From positions 1-30,205 of the forward strand of contig JAITKS010000112.1 in NCBI GenBank assembly GCA_031278315.1: a DNA stretch of 30,205 bases, written 5' to 3'. A model generated the notes under the pieces. It was not told the origin of the DNA and ran no database searches. It saw only the letters and a program-made list of their open reading frames with translations. Of the stretch, positions 7,321 through 15,800 are shown piece after piece; within the stretch, counting starts at the first letter, position 1; each line of letters opens with the position of its first letter. Source of the stretch: Planctomycetaceae bacterium (GTDB lineage: Bacteria > Planctomycetota > Planctomycetia > Pirellulales > Thermoguttaceae). A program made the translations under genes and the position numbers.

Positions 7321-8712
7321 ATGTTGACGGAGGTATTGCAATTGGGTTCGTTATTTGAGCAGGAAGAGTTGGCAAATCGCCGTAGTGTAGAGCCGTTGGC
7401 GGTACGAATGCGGCCGCAATCTTTGGATGAGTTTGTGGGGCAGGAGCATTTTCTTGGTGAAGGTAAATTGTTGAGGCGTCTTCTTTTGGCGGACAGGTTG
7501 GGGTCGGTTATTTTTCATGGACCGCCGGGGACGGGCAAGACAACTTTGGCATATATTTTAGCGAGATCGAATCGTAGTATTTTTCGGCAAATTAGTGCTG
7601 TTTCGGATGGTGTAAAGCAGTTGCGGGAAATCTTATCGGAGGCTGCGGAGCGGTTATCTATTGATAAGCAGAAAACTCTTTTATTTGTTGATGAAATCCA
7701 TCGTTTTAACAAGGTACAACAAGACGTATTATTACCGGAAGTAGAAAATGGAATTGTGGTATTAGTTGGGGCGACAACTGAAAATCCGTATTTTACGATT
7801 AACAATGCTTTATTGAGTCGGAGCCGGTTATTTCAATTTGAGACTCTTACGCATGAGAATATAAAAGAGTTAGTTCGGCGTGCAGCGTTTGATCGTGAGC
7901 GCGGACTTGGCAAGTATAATATCAATTTGCATGATGACGCTCTTGAATTTCTAGCAGAGATAAGTGAAGGTGATGCTAGGCGTGCAATTGGTGCGTTAGA
8001 GGTGGGTATTCTTTCGAGTGTTTTTAATTCGGATATTGATTCAGGTTCAGGTTCTACTGATTCAGGTTCTACTTCAGGTTCTAGGATAATTGAGTTTACG
8101 CGTGAGTTAGCTTGTGAATCTGTGCAGAAAAAAGTGATGTTATATGATCGGGATGGTGATTCGCATTATGATACGATTAGTGCGTTGATAAAGAGTATAA
8201 GGGGCAGTGATCCGGATGCAGCGATTTATTGGTTAGCGAAAATGTTGGTTGGGGGTGATGATATTAGATTTTTGGCGAGGCGTCTTGTGATACTTGCGAG
8301 TGAAGATATAGGCAATGCGGATCCGACGGCGTTAACTCTTGCGGTTGCGGCTGCGCAGGCTTGTGAAATTGCGGGATTACCTGAGTGTCAATTGAATTTA
8401 GCGCAAGTTGTAATTTATTTAGCGTGTGCGCCGAAGTCGAATTCGGCTGCGAATGCGATTTATGAAGCGAAAAATGATGTTGAAACGAATCGTGTAATTC
8501 CTATTCCGAGACATTTGCGAGATGCTCATTATAAGGGTGCGGAGGCGATGGGCAATGTAGGTTATGTTTATACGCATGAATTGAAAAATGCTATTGGAAA
8601 TCAGGAATATTTAGGTGTTGAAAAGAGTTATTTTAGACCAACTGACAGAGGTTTTGAGATCGAGTTATCTCAAAGATTAGAATGGATAAAACAACAATTA
8701 AAGACCAAGTAA
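7321..8712 (+). CDS. rarA: Replication-associated recombination protein A (AAA+ ATPase)
   Basis: RarA (MgsA) is a clamp-loader-like AAA+ ATPase acting at stalled replication forks. The N-terminus has PLAVRMRPQSLDEFVGQEHF, then Walker A GPPGTGKTT (67-75), Walker B LLFVDEIHRFN (120-130) and sensor 1 GATTENP (150-156). The C-terminus carries the family blocks LVGGDDIRFLARRLVILASE, DIGNADPTAL and PRHLRDAHYKGA. The length, 463 residues, is slightly above usual because of a Ser/Gly-rich insert (about 236-259, SGSGSTDSGSTSGS), coded by near-repeats at 8041-8085, at the junction of the ATPase and C-terminal parts. The ATG at 7321 has no good ribosome site. A TTG at 7342 lies 8 nt after GGAGG (7329-7333) and may be the true start, giving a protein seven residues shorter. 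Confidence 0.93.
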   Translation: MLTEVLQLGSLFEQEELANRRSVEPLAVRMRPQSLDEFVGQEHFLGEGKLLRRLLLADRLGSVIFHGPPGTGKTTLAYILARSNRSIFRQISAVSDGVKQLREILSEAAERLSIDKQKTLLFVDEIHRFNKVQQDVLLPEVENGIVVLVGATTENPYFTINNALLSRSRLFQFETLTHENIKELVRRAAFDRERGLGKYNINLHDDALEFLAEISEGDARRAIGALEVGILSSVFNSDIDSGSGSTDSGSTSGSRIIEFTRELACESVQKKVMLYDRDGDSHYDTISALIKSIRGSDPDAAIYWLAKMLVGGDDIRFLARRLVILASEDIGNADPTALTLAVAAAQACEIAGLPECQLNLAQVVIYLACAPKSNSAANAIYEAKNDVETNRVIPIPRHLRDAHYKGAEAMGNVGYVYTHELKNAIGNQEYLGVEKSYFRPTDRGFEIELSQRLEWIKQQLKTK

Positions 8713-8744
8713 ATATTACATTGAAATTTTTGTAAACATGTTAA

Positions 8745-8915
8745 TCTCCAGACAATCACCAAGGTCGTGTTTATTTTAAGGTTGGTCATTCTGGAAAACC
8801 GATTTCGAAAAAAATCATTGCGGATGATTACGAATATTTTTGGCGTTTATATGAAAAAGTAACAAATAAAGTAACAGCACGAGGAATTCTTGCTAAAATC
8901 GACCGTATTACAGAT
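8745..8915 (+). pseudogene. In-frame coding remnant upstream of the methyltransferase start
   Basis: The frame of the following gene stays open back to 8745 and reads QGRVYFKVGHSGKPISKKII, then a linker, then YEKVTNKVTARGILAKIDRI. This has natural protein composition but holds no ATG, GTG or TTG. It is ended upstream by TAA at 8742, only 30 bp past the rarA stop. It therefore looks like the interior of a longer protein whose 5' part has been lost. Confidence 0.6.
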
Positions 8916-10577
8916 ATGACATTGCGAAAATTTTTTGGTGAATTTTTTACGCCGCTTCCGTTTGCGAAAAAAGCATTGGAATATATTGAACGGACATTGG
9001 GTAAACGTTGGTGGACAAGCGGCGAATACCGTCTGTGGGATATGGCAGCCGGCACAGGAAACCTTGAATATGACTTGCCGCAGGAGGCTCTCAAGTATTG
9101 TTATCTTTCAACTTTGTATCAAGGAGACGTAGAACATCTTGAACGATTATTTCCTGACGCAGAAATCTTTCAGTACAATTATTTGGAAGATGATGTTGAA
9201 AATCTTTTTATTACGAAACGAAGTCTTGCTGCTAAAAATGATAATGCTTACGATTTAATATGGAAAATGCCGGAAAAATTACGCAACGATTTGAATAATC
9301 CGAAATTGAAATGGATTATTCTTATTAATCCGCCATTTGCAACATCGCAGGAGGCAGGTTTGCAAGGTAAGAGTAAAGAAGGTGTTTCAGATACAAAAAT
9401 ACGTCAACGGATGCATTCCGAAAAATTAGGTGAAGTATCAAGGGAGGTTTATACCCAATTTTTGTATCGAATTAAGCATGAGTTTGATAACAAAAAAACA
9501 TATTTAGGATTATTTGCACCGCTAAAATATATTATTTCGAATAATGATCAAAAATTTCGTGATAATGTTTTTTATAGTACGTTTAATAAAGGTTTTGTTT
9601 TTTCGTCGGCTAATTTTCATGGTACGTCGAAAAGCAGTCATTTTCCTGTTTCGTTTATTATTTGGGATATAAACAAAGAGAAAAAATTAGAAAACCAATC
9701 TATTTCTCTTGACGTTTTTAATGAATCTGTTGAAAAAATTGATGTTAAAAATCTGACATTGGAACATCGCAATCGTTTTCTTAATAAATGGATCAAACGT
9801 CCTCTGGCAACGATTAAATTTCCGCCGTTTGGTTCTGCAATTACGATAAAAGCAGAAAATGTTGATCGGCGTGATCGTATTGCTGTTAATTTTTTGGCAT
9901 CGTTAATGTGCAAGGGGAACGAGTGTCAAAACCAACAATATACGGCTTTGTTATCGGGGCCTTATGTTAGTGCGGGAGCATTATCTGTAACACCGGAAAA
10001 TTTTGAACAAGCGATGGTTGTTTTTGCAGCAAGATGTATTCCGGCAAATACATGGTTAAATCATGTTGATCAGTTACAACAACCCAATCGAAAACTTTCA
10101 CAGCAATTTATTGTCGATTGTGCAGTTTGGAGTTTATTTGACAGCAAAAACCAGACAGCAGCGTTACGTAACGTAAAGTATGAAGATAAAGTTTATCAGA
10201 TTGAAAATCATTTTTTTCCATTTTCTATTTCAGAATTAAGGAGTTGGATTATCAACGACAAAGAGATTAAGTCAACGCTTCGGGGGACTAAAAATTCATT
10301 TGTTGCAGACTGGTTATTGAAACAACAAATATCACCGCCGGCAAAAAGAGTAATTGACGCTGCGAAGAAAGTATATGGTTTTTATTTTGCGAATCTTCAT
10401 CGTTTACGGACACCAAAGTTTAAGATCGAAACTTACGATGCCGGCTTGTGGCAAATACGGCAAGCGTTACAAGATACCAAATTAGGATCAGACGAACTCG
10501 CCGAGTTGAAATTATGTCACGATAAACTCAAAGAAAAACTTTTACGTCAATTGAAAATTTATGGAATTATTCAATAA
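8916..10577 (+). CDS. N6-adenine DNA methyltransferase-like protein, probably 5'-truncated (553 aa)
   Basis: The S-adenosylmethionine motif I, WDMAAGTGNLEY, is at residues 41-52. The adenine-methyltransferase catalytic motif IV, NPPF, is at 138-141 after a hydrophobic strand (WIILI). The sequence just after the start, LRKFFGEFFTPLPFAKKALE, is the segment that normally precedes motif I in restriction-type methylases. The C-terminal 350 residues have no motif I can name and may hold target recognition. The ATG at 8916 has no ribosome site, and the frame is open with coding character for 57 codons upstream, so the native protein was likely larger. No restriction nuclease, specificity subunit or helicase is adjacent. 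The intact 553-codon frame argues either for recent truncation or for retained use. An orphan methylase or the remains of a type IIG-like enzyme are the alternatives. Confidence 0.65.
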   Translation: MTLRKFFGEFFTPLPFAKKALEYIERTLGKRWWTSGEYRLWDMAAGTGNLEYDLPQEALKYCYLSTLYQGDVEHLERLFPDAEIFQYNYLEDDVENLFITKRSLAAKNDNAYDLIWKMPEKLRNDLNNPKLKWIILINPPFATSQEAGLQGKSKEGVSDTKIRQRMHSEKLGEVSREVYTQFLYRIKHEFDNKKTYLGLFAPLKYIISNNDQKFRDNVFYSTFNKGFVFSSANFHGTSKSSHFPVSFIIWDINKEKKLENQSISLDVFNESVEKIDVKNLTLEHRNRFLNKWIKRPLATIKFPPFGSAITIKAENVDRRDRIAVNFLASLMCKGNECQNQQYTALLSGPYVSAGALSVTPENFEQAMVVFAARCIPANTWLNHVDQLQQPNRKLSQQFIVDCAVWSLFDSKNQTAALRNVKYEDKVYQIENHFFPFSISELRSWIINDKEIKSTLRGTKNSFVADWLLKQQISPPAKRVIDAAKKVYGFYFANLHRLRTPKFKIETYDAGLWQIRQALQDTKLGSDELAELKLCHDKLKEKLLRQLKIYGIIQ

Positions 10578-10630
10578 ACCAATCAAATAGCGTTTATCCG
10601 CAAGCTGTAGCATACAATTAATAAAGTGTC

Positions 10631-10712
10631 GTCCCCGCGGGACTTCAGACATTATCATACCCCGAAGGGGTATCTCCAATATAGCCGTGCGTGGTGTACT
10701 CATCACACACGG
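10631..10712. repeat. Family D: three stacked GC-rich hairpins
   Basis: Three small stems stand in a row: gtccc-cgc-gggac (10631-10643), atacccc-gaa-ggggtat (10657-10673) and ccgtgcgtggtg-tact-catcacacacgg (10685-10712, with two G-T pairs). They are strikingly GC-rich for this DNA. Part of the block recurs near 12690 (cgtctctgcggggctt). They may terminate the methyltransferase transcript or be a dispersed repeat. Confidence 0.65.
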
Positions 10713-10885
10713 AATCAAATGGATAAATTAACACACCAATCAATTGATGAATTATCCCAAAATCTAAAATCTAAAATCTAAAATTACAAAATCATCTTTC
10801 TCTGTGTTCTTTGTGGTTAATAAAAACAAAATAAGATTGATTAAAAATAAATTTGAAACCTCTGATAAATTTTACGAAGATTTTT

Positions 10886-10940
10886 AAACACGAAAATCAC
10901 GAAAATCATATACAACCATTTTTCGTGCTTTTTCGTGTTT
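10886..10940. repeat. Family C inverted repeat (cacgaaaa type)
   Basis: Arms of about 20 bp, aaacacgaaaatcacgaaaa and ttttcgtgctttttcgtgtt, are separated by roughly 14 bp. A sister copy lies at 28588-28652. Both are in gene-free spacers. Confidence 0.7.
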
Positions 10941-10963
10941 AAAATTTTTTCACCGAATATATT

Positions 10964-11040
10964 TCGTTTATTCCGTAACGTAGAGACACAAGGTATTGTG
11001 TCTCTACATATCAATTTTATTTATTGTAACGAAAAACTGA
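10964..11040. repeat. Family A palindromic repeat, copy 1
   Basis: The core gtagagacac...gtgtctctac (10980-11008) is a near-perfect palindrome, followed by ttttatttattgtaacgaaa, the shared right end. It lies just beyond the stop of the minus-strand peroxiredoxin gene, so it could also act as its terminator. Confidence 0.8.
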
Positions 11041-11060
11041 AAATTCAATTGAGGCGTTTA

Positions 11061-11645
11061 TTATTCGTATTTTTTTGCGAAGTAAAGTTCTTTTTTGTTT
11101 ATATCTATACCTGCTTGTCCCTCTTGCCAATTTGCAGGACATACTTCACCTCGTTTTTCATAGAATTGCAAAGCTTTAATAGTTCGTAGTTCTTCTTCTA
11201 CGTTTCGTCCGATAGGCGGAGCATTTACAGTTTGATGCATAATAATTCCGTCTTTATTTATCAGAAACACACCTCTTAACGCAGAACCTTCTTCAGACAG
11301 AATACCATACGATTCAATTATTGTATGTTTAACATCTGCAAGTATTGGATATTGAATACCTTTGATTCCGCCTTCTTTTCTTTCGACAGCAGCCCATGCA
11401 AAATGCGTGAAATGACTATCAATCGAACATGCTAGAATCTGGACATTCTGTTTATCAAATTCGGGTACCGCATCCGAAAATGCAATTATCTCCGTCGGAC
11501 ACACAAAAGTGAAATCCAACGGATAAAAGAAAAGCAAAACGTATCTGCCGCGATAATCCGTTAATGATATTTCCTTAAACGTACTGTTAGGCATTAGTGC
11601 CCAAGTTTTAAAATTTGGTGCCGGTTTGGTAACAAGAACTGACAT
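11061..11645 (-). CDS. Typical 2-Cys peroxiredoxin (AhpC/TSA family, 194 aa)
   Basis: It reduces hydrogen peroxide and organic hydroperoxides in the cytoplasm. The peroxidatic cysteine is C49 in FYPLDFTFVCPTE (40-52) and the resolving cysteine is C169 in GEVCPANW (167-173), so this is a typical two-cysteine homodimeric enzyme. GVFLINKDGII and the C-terminal YFAKKY tail are also family features. Length is normal. The start is supported by AGGAGA a few bases upstream. The gene stands alone on the minus strand, with no reductase (AhpF or thioredoxin reductase) beside it and no visible OxyR or PerR site. The family is certain. The name ahpC is not assigned because Prx1-type and AhpC-type members are hard to separate by eye. 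Confidence 0.93.
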   Translation of the reverse strand: MSVLVTKPAPNFKTWALMPNSTFKEISLTDYRGRYVLLFFYPLDFTFVCPTEIIAFSDAVPEFDKQNVQILACSIDSHFTHFAWAAVERKEGGIKGIQYPILADVKHTIIESYGILSEEGSALRGVFLINKDGIIMHQTVNAPPIGRNVEEELRTIKALQFYEKRGEVCPANWQEGQAGIDINKKELYFAKKYE

Positions 11646-11864
11646 AAAATTCTCCTGTTATTTTTATGGTTAAATGTTAGTCTTAACGCAAGATTACAAC
11701 AATGCAATCCTGCATCACATCAAATATTTCTACAGCAGAAATAATAAACGAGCTTGGAATTGTACTCACAAAAAACAAAAAAACAAGATATATACACAGG
11801 TTTGTTTAGCGTTATTGTTGACAAGTTTGTTTTTAATTTTTTTTGAAATTCCGTATTTTTTGTA

Positions 11865-12389
11865 TTATTTCAAAAAATCTTTATACAACAGACTTGGCTG
11901 GATACCAGAGTTGTTTTGATATTTTCCATTACGATATTCGTCATATTCACCTTGAATAGTATGATAATAAATTTGACAAATTTCAACAAACGGATAAATT
12001 CGAATCGATTGAATACATTGAATCTCTAATGTCCAAAAACCTACAAATCCGACATCACCAAATCCCGCAGTAACATGTACATACAATCCAAGACGCCCAA
12101 CCGAAGAACGACCCTCAAGCATCGGAACCAATGTTCGAGTCTGTGTGTGTTCAACCGTACGGCCAAGATACAATCGATTCGGCTCAAGTACAATTCCATT
12201 TTCAGGAATTGGTAACCTCTCTGTTTGCGGACAAGACCGCATATCCAATACCGAATCTTTGTAAAACATTAACTCATTGTGTAATCGTAAATTATAACTA
12301 TTCGGATTAACCCGCTTCTTGTCAAATGGATCAATCACAATATTACCTTTGTCGATTTCTTTTAATATCTCCAAACCAGAAAGAATCAT
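11865..12389 (-). CDS. dcd: dCTP deaminase
   Basis: It deaminates dCTP to dUTP, feeding dTMP synthesis. Residues 90-99, MLEGRSSVGR, hold the conserved substrate-binding GRSS.GR. Residues 105-123, HVTAGFGDVGFVGFWTLEI, include the catalytic Glu (E122) and the beta-barrel core. RVNPNSYNLRL (26-36) is the N-terminal signature. The tail GKYQNNSGIQPSLLYKDF closes the active site in this trimeric family. At 174 residues it is slightly shorter than the E. coli enzyme. I cannot tell whether it is monofunctional or also a dUTPase, but no separate dut is visible in the window. Minus strand, upstream of the peroxiredoxin gene; a family B repeat lies upstream of its start in the same orientation. Confidence 0.92.
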   Translation of the reverse strand: MILSGLEILKEIDKGNIVIDPFDKKRVNPNSYNLRLHNELMFYKDSVLDMRSCPQTERLPIPENGIVLEPNRLYLGRTVEHTQTRTLVPMLEGRSSVGRLGLYVHVTAGFGDVGFVGFWTLEIQCIQSIRIYPFVEICQIYYHTIQGEYDEYRNGKYQNNSGIQPSLLYKDFLK

Positions 12390-12480
12390 AAATATTCGTA
12401 ACGTTTATTTTTTGTGATTTATTTGAATTTGTTATGTGATAATTTATACTTTTTTAATATATCAACGAAATATTTTAAAC

Positions 12481-12572
12481 TACTCTTACTTGAATTTTCA
12501 GCTTGATTCGTTTGCTTATCTATCAGAAATTTGTTTTTTGTGTCACCGAAATTCATCGTACAATTCGTATAT
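12481..12572 (-). repeat. Family B repeat, reverse orientation, upstream of dcd
   Basis: It shows ctcttacttgaattttcagc ... caccgaaattcatcgtacaa, which on the minus strand is the consensus order pointing toward dcd, about 90 nt from its start. The rest of the 12390-12891 spacer holds a family D piece at 12690-12712, a weak family C-like pair (12768-12836), and nothing else I can recognise. Confidence 0.65.
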
Positions 12573-12689
12573 TTTTTCTATTTTTTCTGCCGTCACGCGG
12601 CAAAAATTAATCAGCAGATTAAACAATAAATGATTGTAAAAGTCAACACTATCGCAAAACTCATTCCGTAAGTTGAAGTATATGGTTAT

Positions 12690-12730
12690 TAAAGAGTCGT
12701 CTCTGCGGGGCTTGTTGATTGGCAGCTCCT
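12690..12730. repeat. Family D repeat, partial
   Basis: The run aaagagtcgtctctgcgggg followed by ctt closely matches aaagtgtcgtccccgcggga at 10623-10642. It is a degraded second copy of the GC-rich hairpin repeat. Confidence 0.5.
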
Positions 12731-12891
12731 TTTATTAGACCTTTTTTCTAAAAAATCGTTATTCCTAAAAACATAGAAAACACAGAAAAAAAAACGATAA
12801 TTTCATTTGCCGATTTTGTGTATTTCGTCTATGCTCAAGTTAGAGAAAAGGTTTATTTATATTCCGAAAATCATAGAATGAGTATATTACT

Positions 12892-15800
12892 CTATTGAGA
12901 ATTTCCTGCACTCACTCCGCGCGAGTTTACTATTTTGGCAGTGCCGTTTTTTATGTTGTATTCTATTCTTTGAGCTGGAATCGTACCCTGCGACGATGTT
13001 GTTACTCTCGCATTGTTTAATTCATTACCTTCAAGCATCACTTGACCCTTAGCTTGATTAAATTTTATCGTTTGCGCTCTGCCATAAAGCGATCTGTTCT
13101 CTCCTTCAATTGTTGCATTATCTATTGCTGTCAGCTCCACAAAATTTTTCAATTGATTAACAGTATCAGGTATCTGTACCATTCTCAATTCTTCACACTT
13201 TAACAAATATCCTTTTTTTGTTGCGATGTTTAATTGATCCTTTTCTATTCGTTCATCCCACGCTGAAATTGGACACAATACCGCATCAATATGACCTCTC
13301 ATAATTGCCGATTTATGCGTTTTCGCAAATACACCCTGAATATGATCATAAAACCAAATACACAAGAAAAAAATCGAATCACGATTATTAACATTTCGCA
13401 CATTTGATGACCCAATTCCCGATAAAATATCATGTCCATTTTTCGGATCAGAAAATATATTGTCCGTTTCAAGAAATGTTGATCGTATAAATCCTGGTCC
13501 TTTGGCAAAAAATTCATCTGTTTCAAGTCGAAATTCTACCGCTTCAAATTCTGCCCAATCAAAAGACTTTCGTAATCCGTTTTCAAATTTTTCACTTTTC
13601 ATTACGACGTCAATTGCACACCCAATCCGTTCCGGCTTGATCGTTACGTCAGACTTATCATCAAAAAGCGATACATATCGATTCGTAAATATTTGCATCA
13701 CATTACAATGAATCTCCCGATCTTCCATCAACGCTAATACTCGATTTCCATTTTTGTCCGGTACTCCCTTAAATGAAATTACATTGCCGTCAAAATACAT
13801 TTCAGAATTCCACTGAACAAGAATTCGGCTGTCGTTCTCACTACGTTTATTCTGCTCAAATTGATTATTATTATTATTGATGTTGTTATTGTTATTGTTG
13901 TTATTGTTGAATTGTGTTACCGAATTTACATTTGGTTGAGAATTTGCATTCAACAGAAATCCTCCTGCCGACTTGTTCGATTTAACATTAGCAATCAATC
14001 GACCCGCACCGACAATTTTTATTACATTTTCAGCACGAAAAATATAAACATTCATTGCCCTAATTTGTGTACCTTTACCTGTAAATATTGCTTCACGCAT
14101 ATTTTTACCAGTAATATAAATAACAGTTTTCGGCGTTGAAGGATACCATACGTAAACTTCCTCACCAGTTATTTCAATAAGATCATTTCCAGCCGATTGA
14201 TCAACTTTTTCCACTATTCTTACATTACCGCCGATCCAAAGTCTCTGAACTTGTGACGTATGTTCATCTTGCCAAACGCTCATTTCCATTTGGTCGCCTG
14301 TTATAGCAAAAATAGAATTAGGATTACCGGGCTGGAATCCAAGCAAATTTTGGAATCGAACATTTTTTATTTCCGGCTGCGGCACATTGGGAATATTCGT
14401 ATTGACATCGATATTAGCATTTGAATTAGTATTTGAATTAGCATTAATATTTAAATTCGTATTTGCAGAATTTGCCGAATTTACGGAACCTGCGGTCATA
14501 TAATTTCCGGAACCGGTTGTATTATTTTGCGCAACGTTTATTCCATTTGGTTTTATCAACTCTATAGCAGGCGGCATAGACGGCATGAATTGCTCAGGAT
14601 TTTTTCGCAATTGTGTATATTGAACTTGCTTAATTGGTGAAATATCTTTACGATTGTTTTCCTTTTGCAGCTCGCTAGTTACGGTAGGCGTTACGGCAAA
14701 ACTTGACGGTTGAATTACCGCCGTCGATGATTGCATAATATTCGTAACGTTATTTCCCGTTATTGATCTTGTAAAAAATATATTTAACCGTTGGACATCA
14801 CACGTACCGTTCTGATTTTCAAAATGAACTTTATTCAACACGATTGCACTTTCAGGAACAAGCGTACTATTACTATTACTATTACTATTACTTTTACCGT
14901 TAATTGCGTTTTGCGGGTTATTTTTTGTAACGTTATTTTGAGAATTGTTACTTTCCGGCGATTTAGGTTTCTCCTCAATATTACACCAGAGCTGCAATAT
15001 TTCGGCAGACATTTTACCGAAATCTTCGACATCTACGGTTACGCCTCCTCTCAGGTCGAAAAGAATTCTTTTTGTGTTATTTGGTTCGGATGAAATTTGT
15101 AGTACGTTCCATGTTAAGTGAATTTTTTTCAAATTTGTATCGTTTGAGTTTCCGATTAGTCCGTCGAGTTTACCTTTTCCGCTGGAGTTTAAAATTCCGA
15201 ATTCACCCGACTTGCCAATATTGTAGAGGAATCCTAATTCCGATTGAACGGTATAACGATTTTGTAAAGTGATTCTAACACTATCAGAGGCTTCCGGTTT
15301 TTTCTTTGGATTTTCAGGAGTTGCACCTGCGGCTTCCTGCGGATTATCTGTCAGCGCAGTTTCAACAGCGATAATATTTTTCTTAACATCGTATAAAATT
15401 CTGTCGCCTTCCATAACTAATCCGCCGCCTTGTGTACTTCTTAAATTGGCAGGAGTTCCTTGTTTGCCGAATACTTCCATCTTGGCAGGTTGTAAGTTAC
15501 CGGAATCAAAAAGAGAAAAATTTTCACGTGAGGTATTATCTTGATTAGCAGCAGATTCAGATTGAAAATTTATGTGTAATAATTCACCGTTTAAAAAATC
15601 TTGCGACGAATCAGAATTAGTACGTATTACATCAACATTGCCGTTGAATCCGGCTGTCCATCCTCCGTTGATATTGTCAACTTCAAACGTAAACTCACGT
15701 TGACATGTTATATCAAATTTGGTTACAGCGCCGGTATCGGGTTTAATCGTGTTTTGATTTAAATTATTAATCGAGTTTATATCATTTGACGTTTGATTCG

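Noticed and set aside
11674..11919. 81-codon plus-strand frame between the peroxiredoxin gene and dcd
   Set aside because: It overlaps the 3' end of dcd, has no ribosome site, and is low-complexity Leu/Phe/Tyr.
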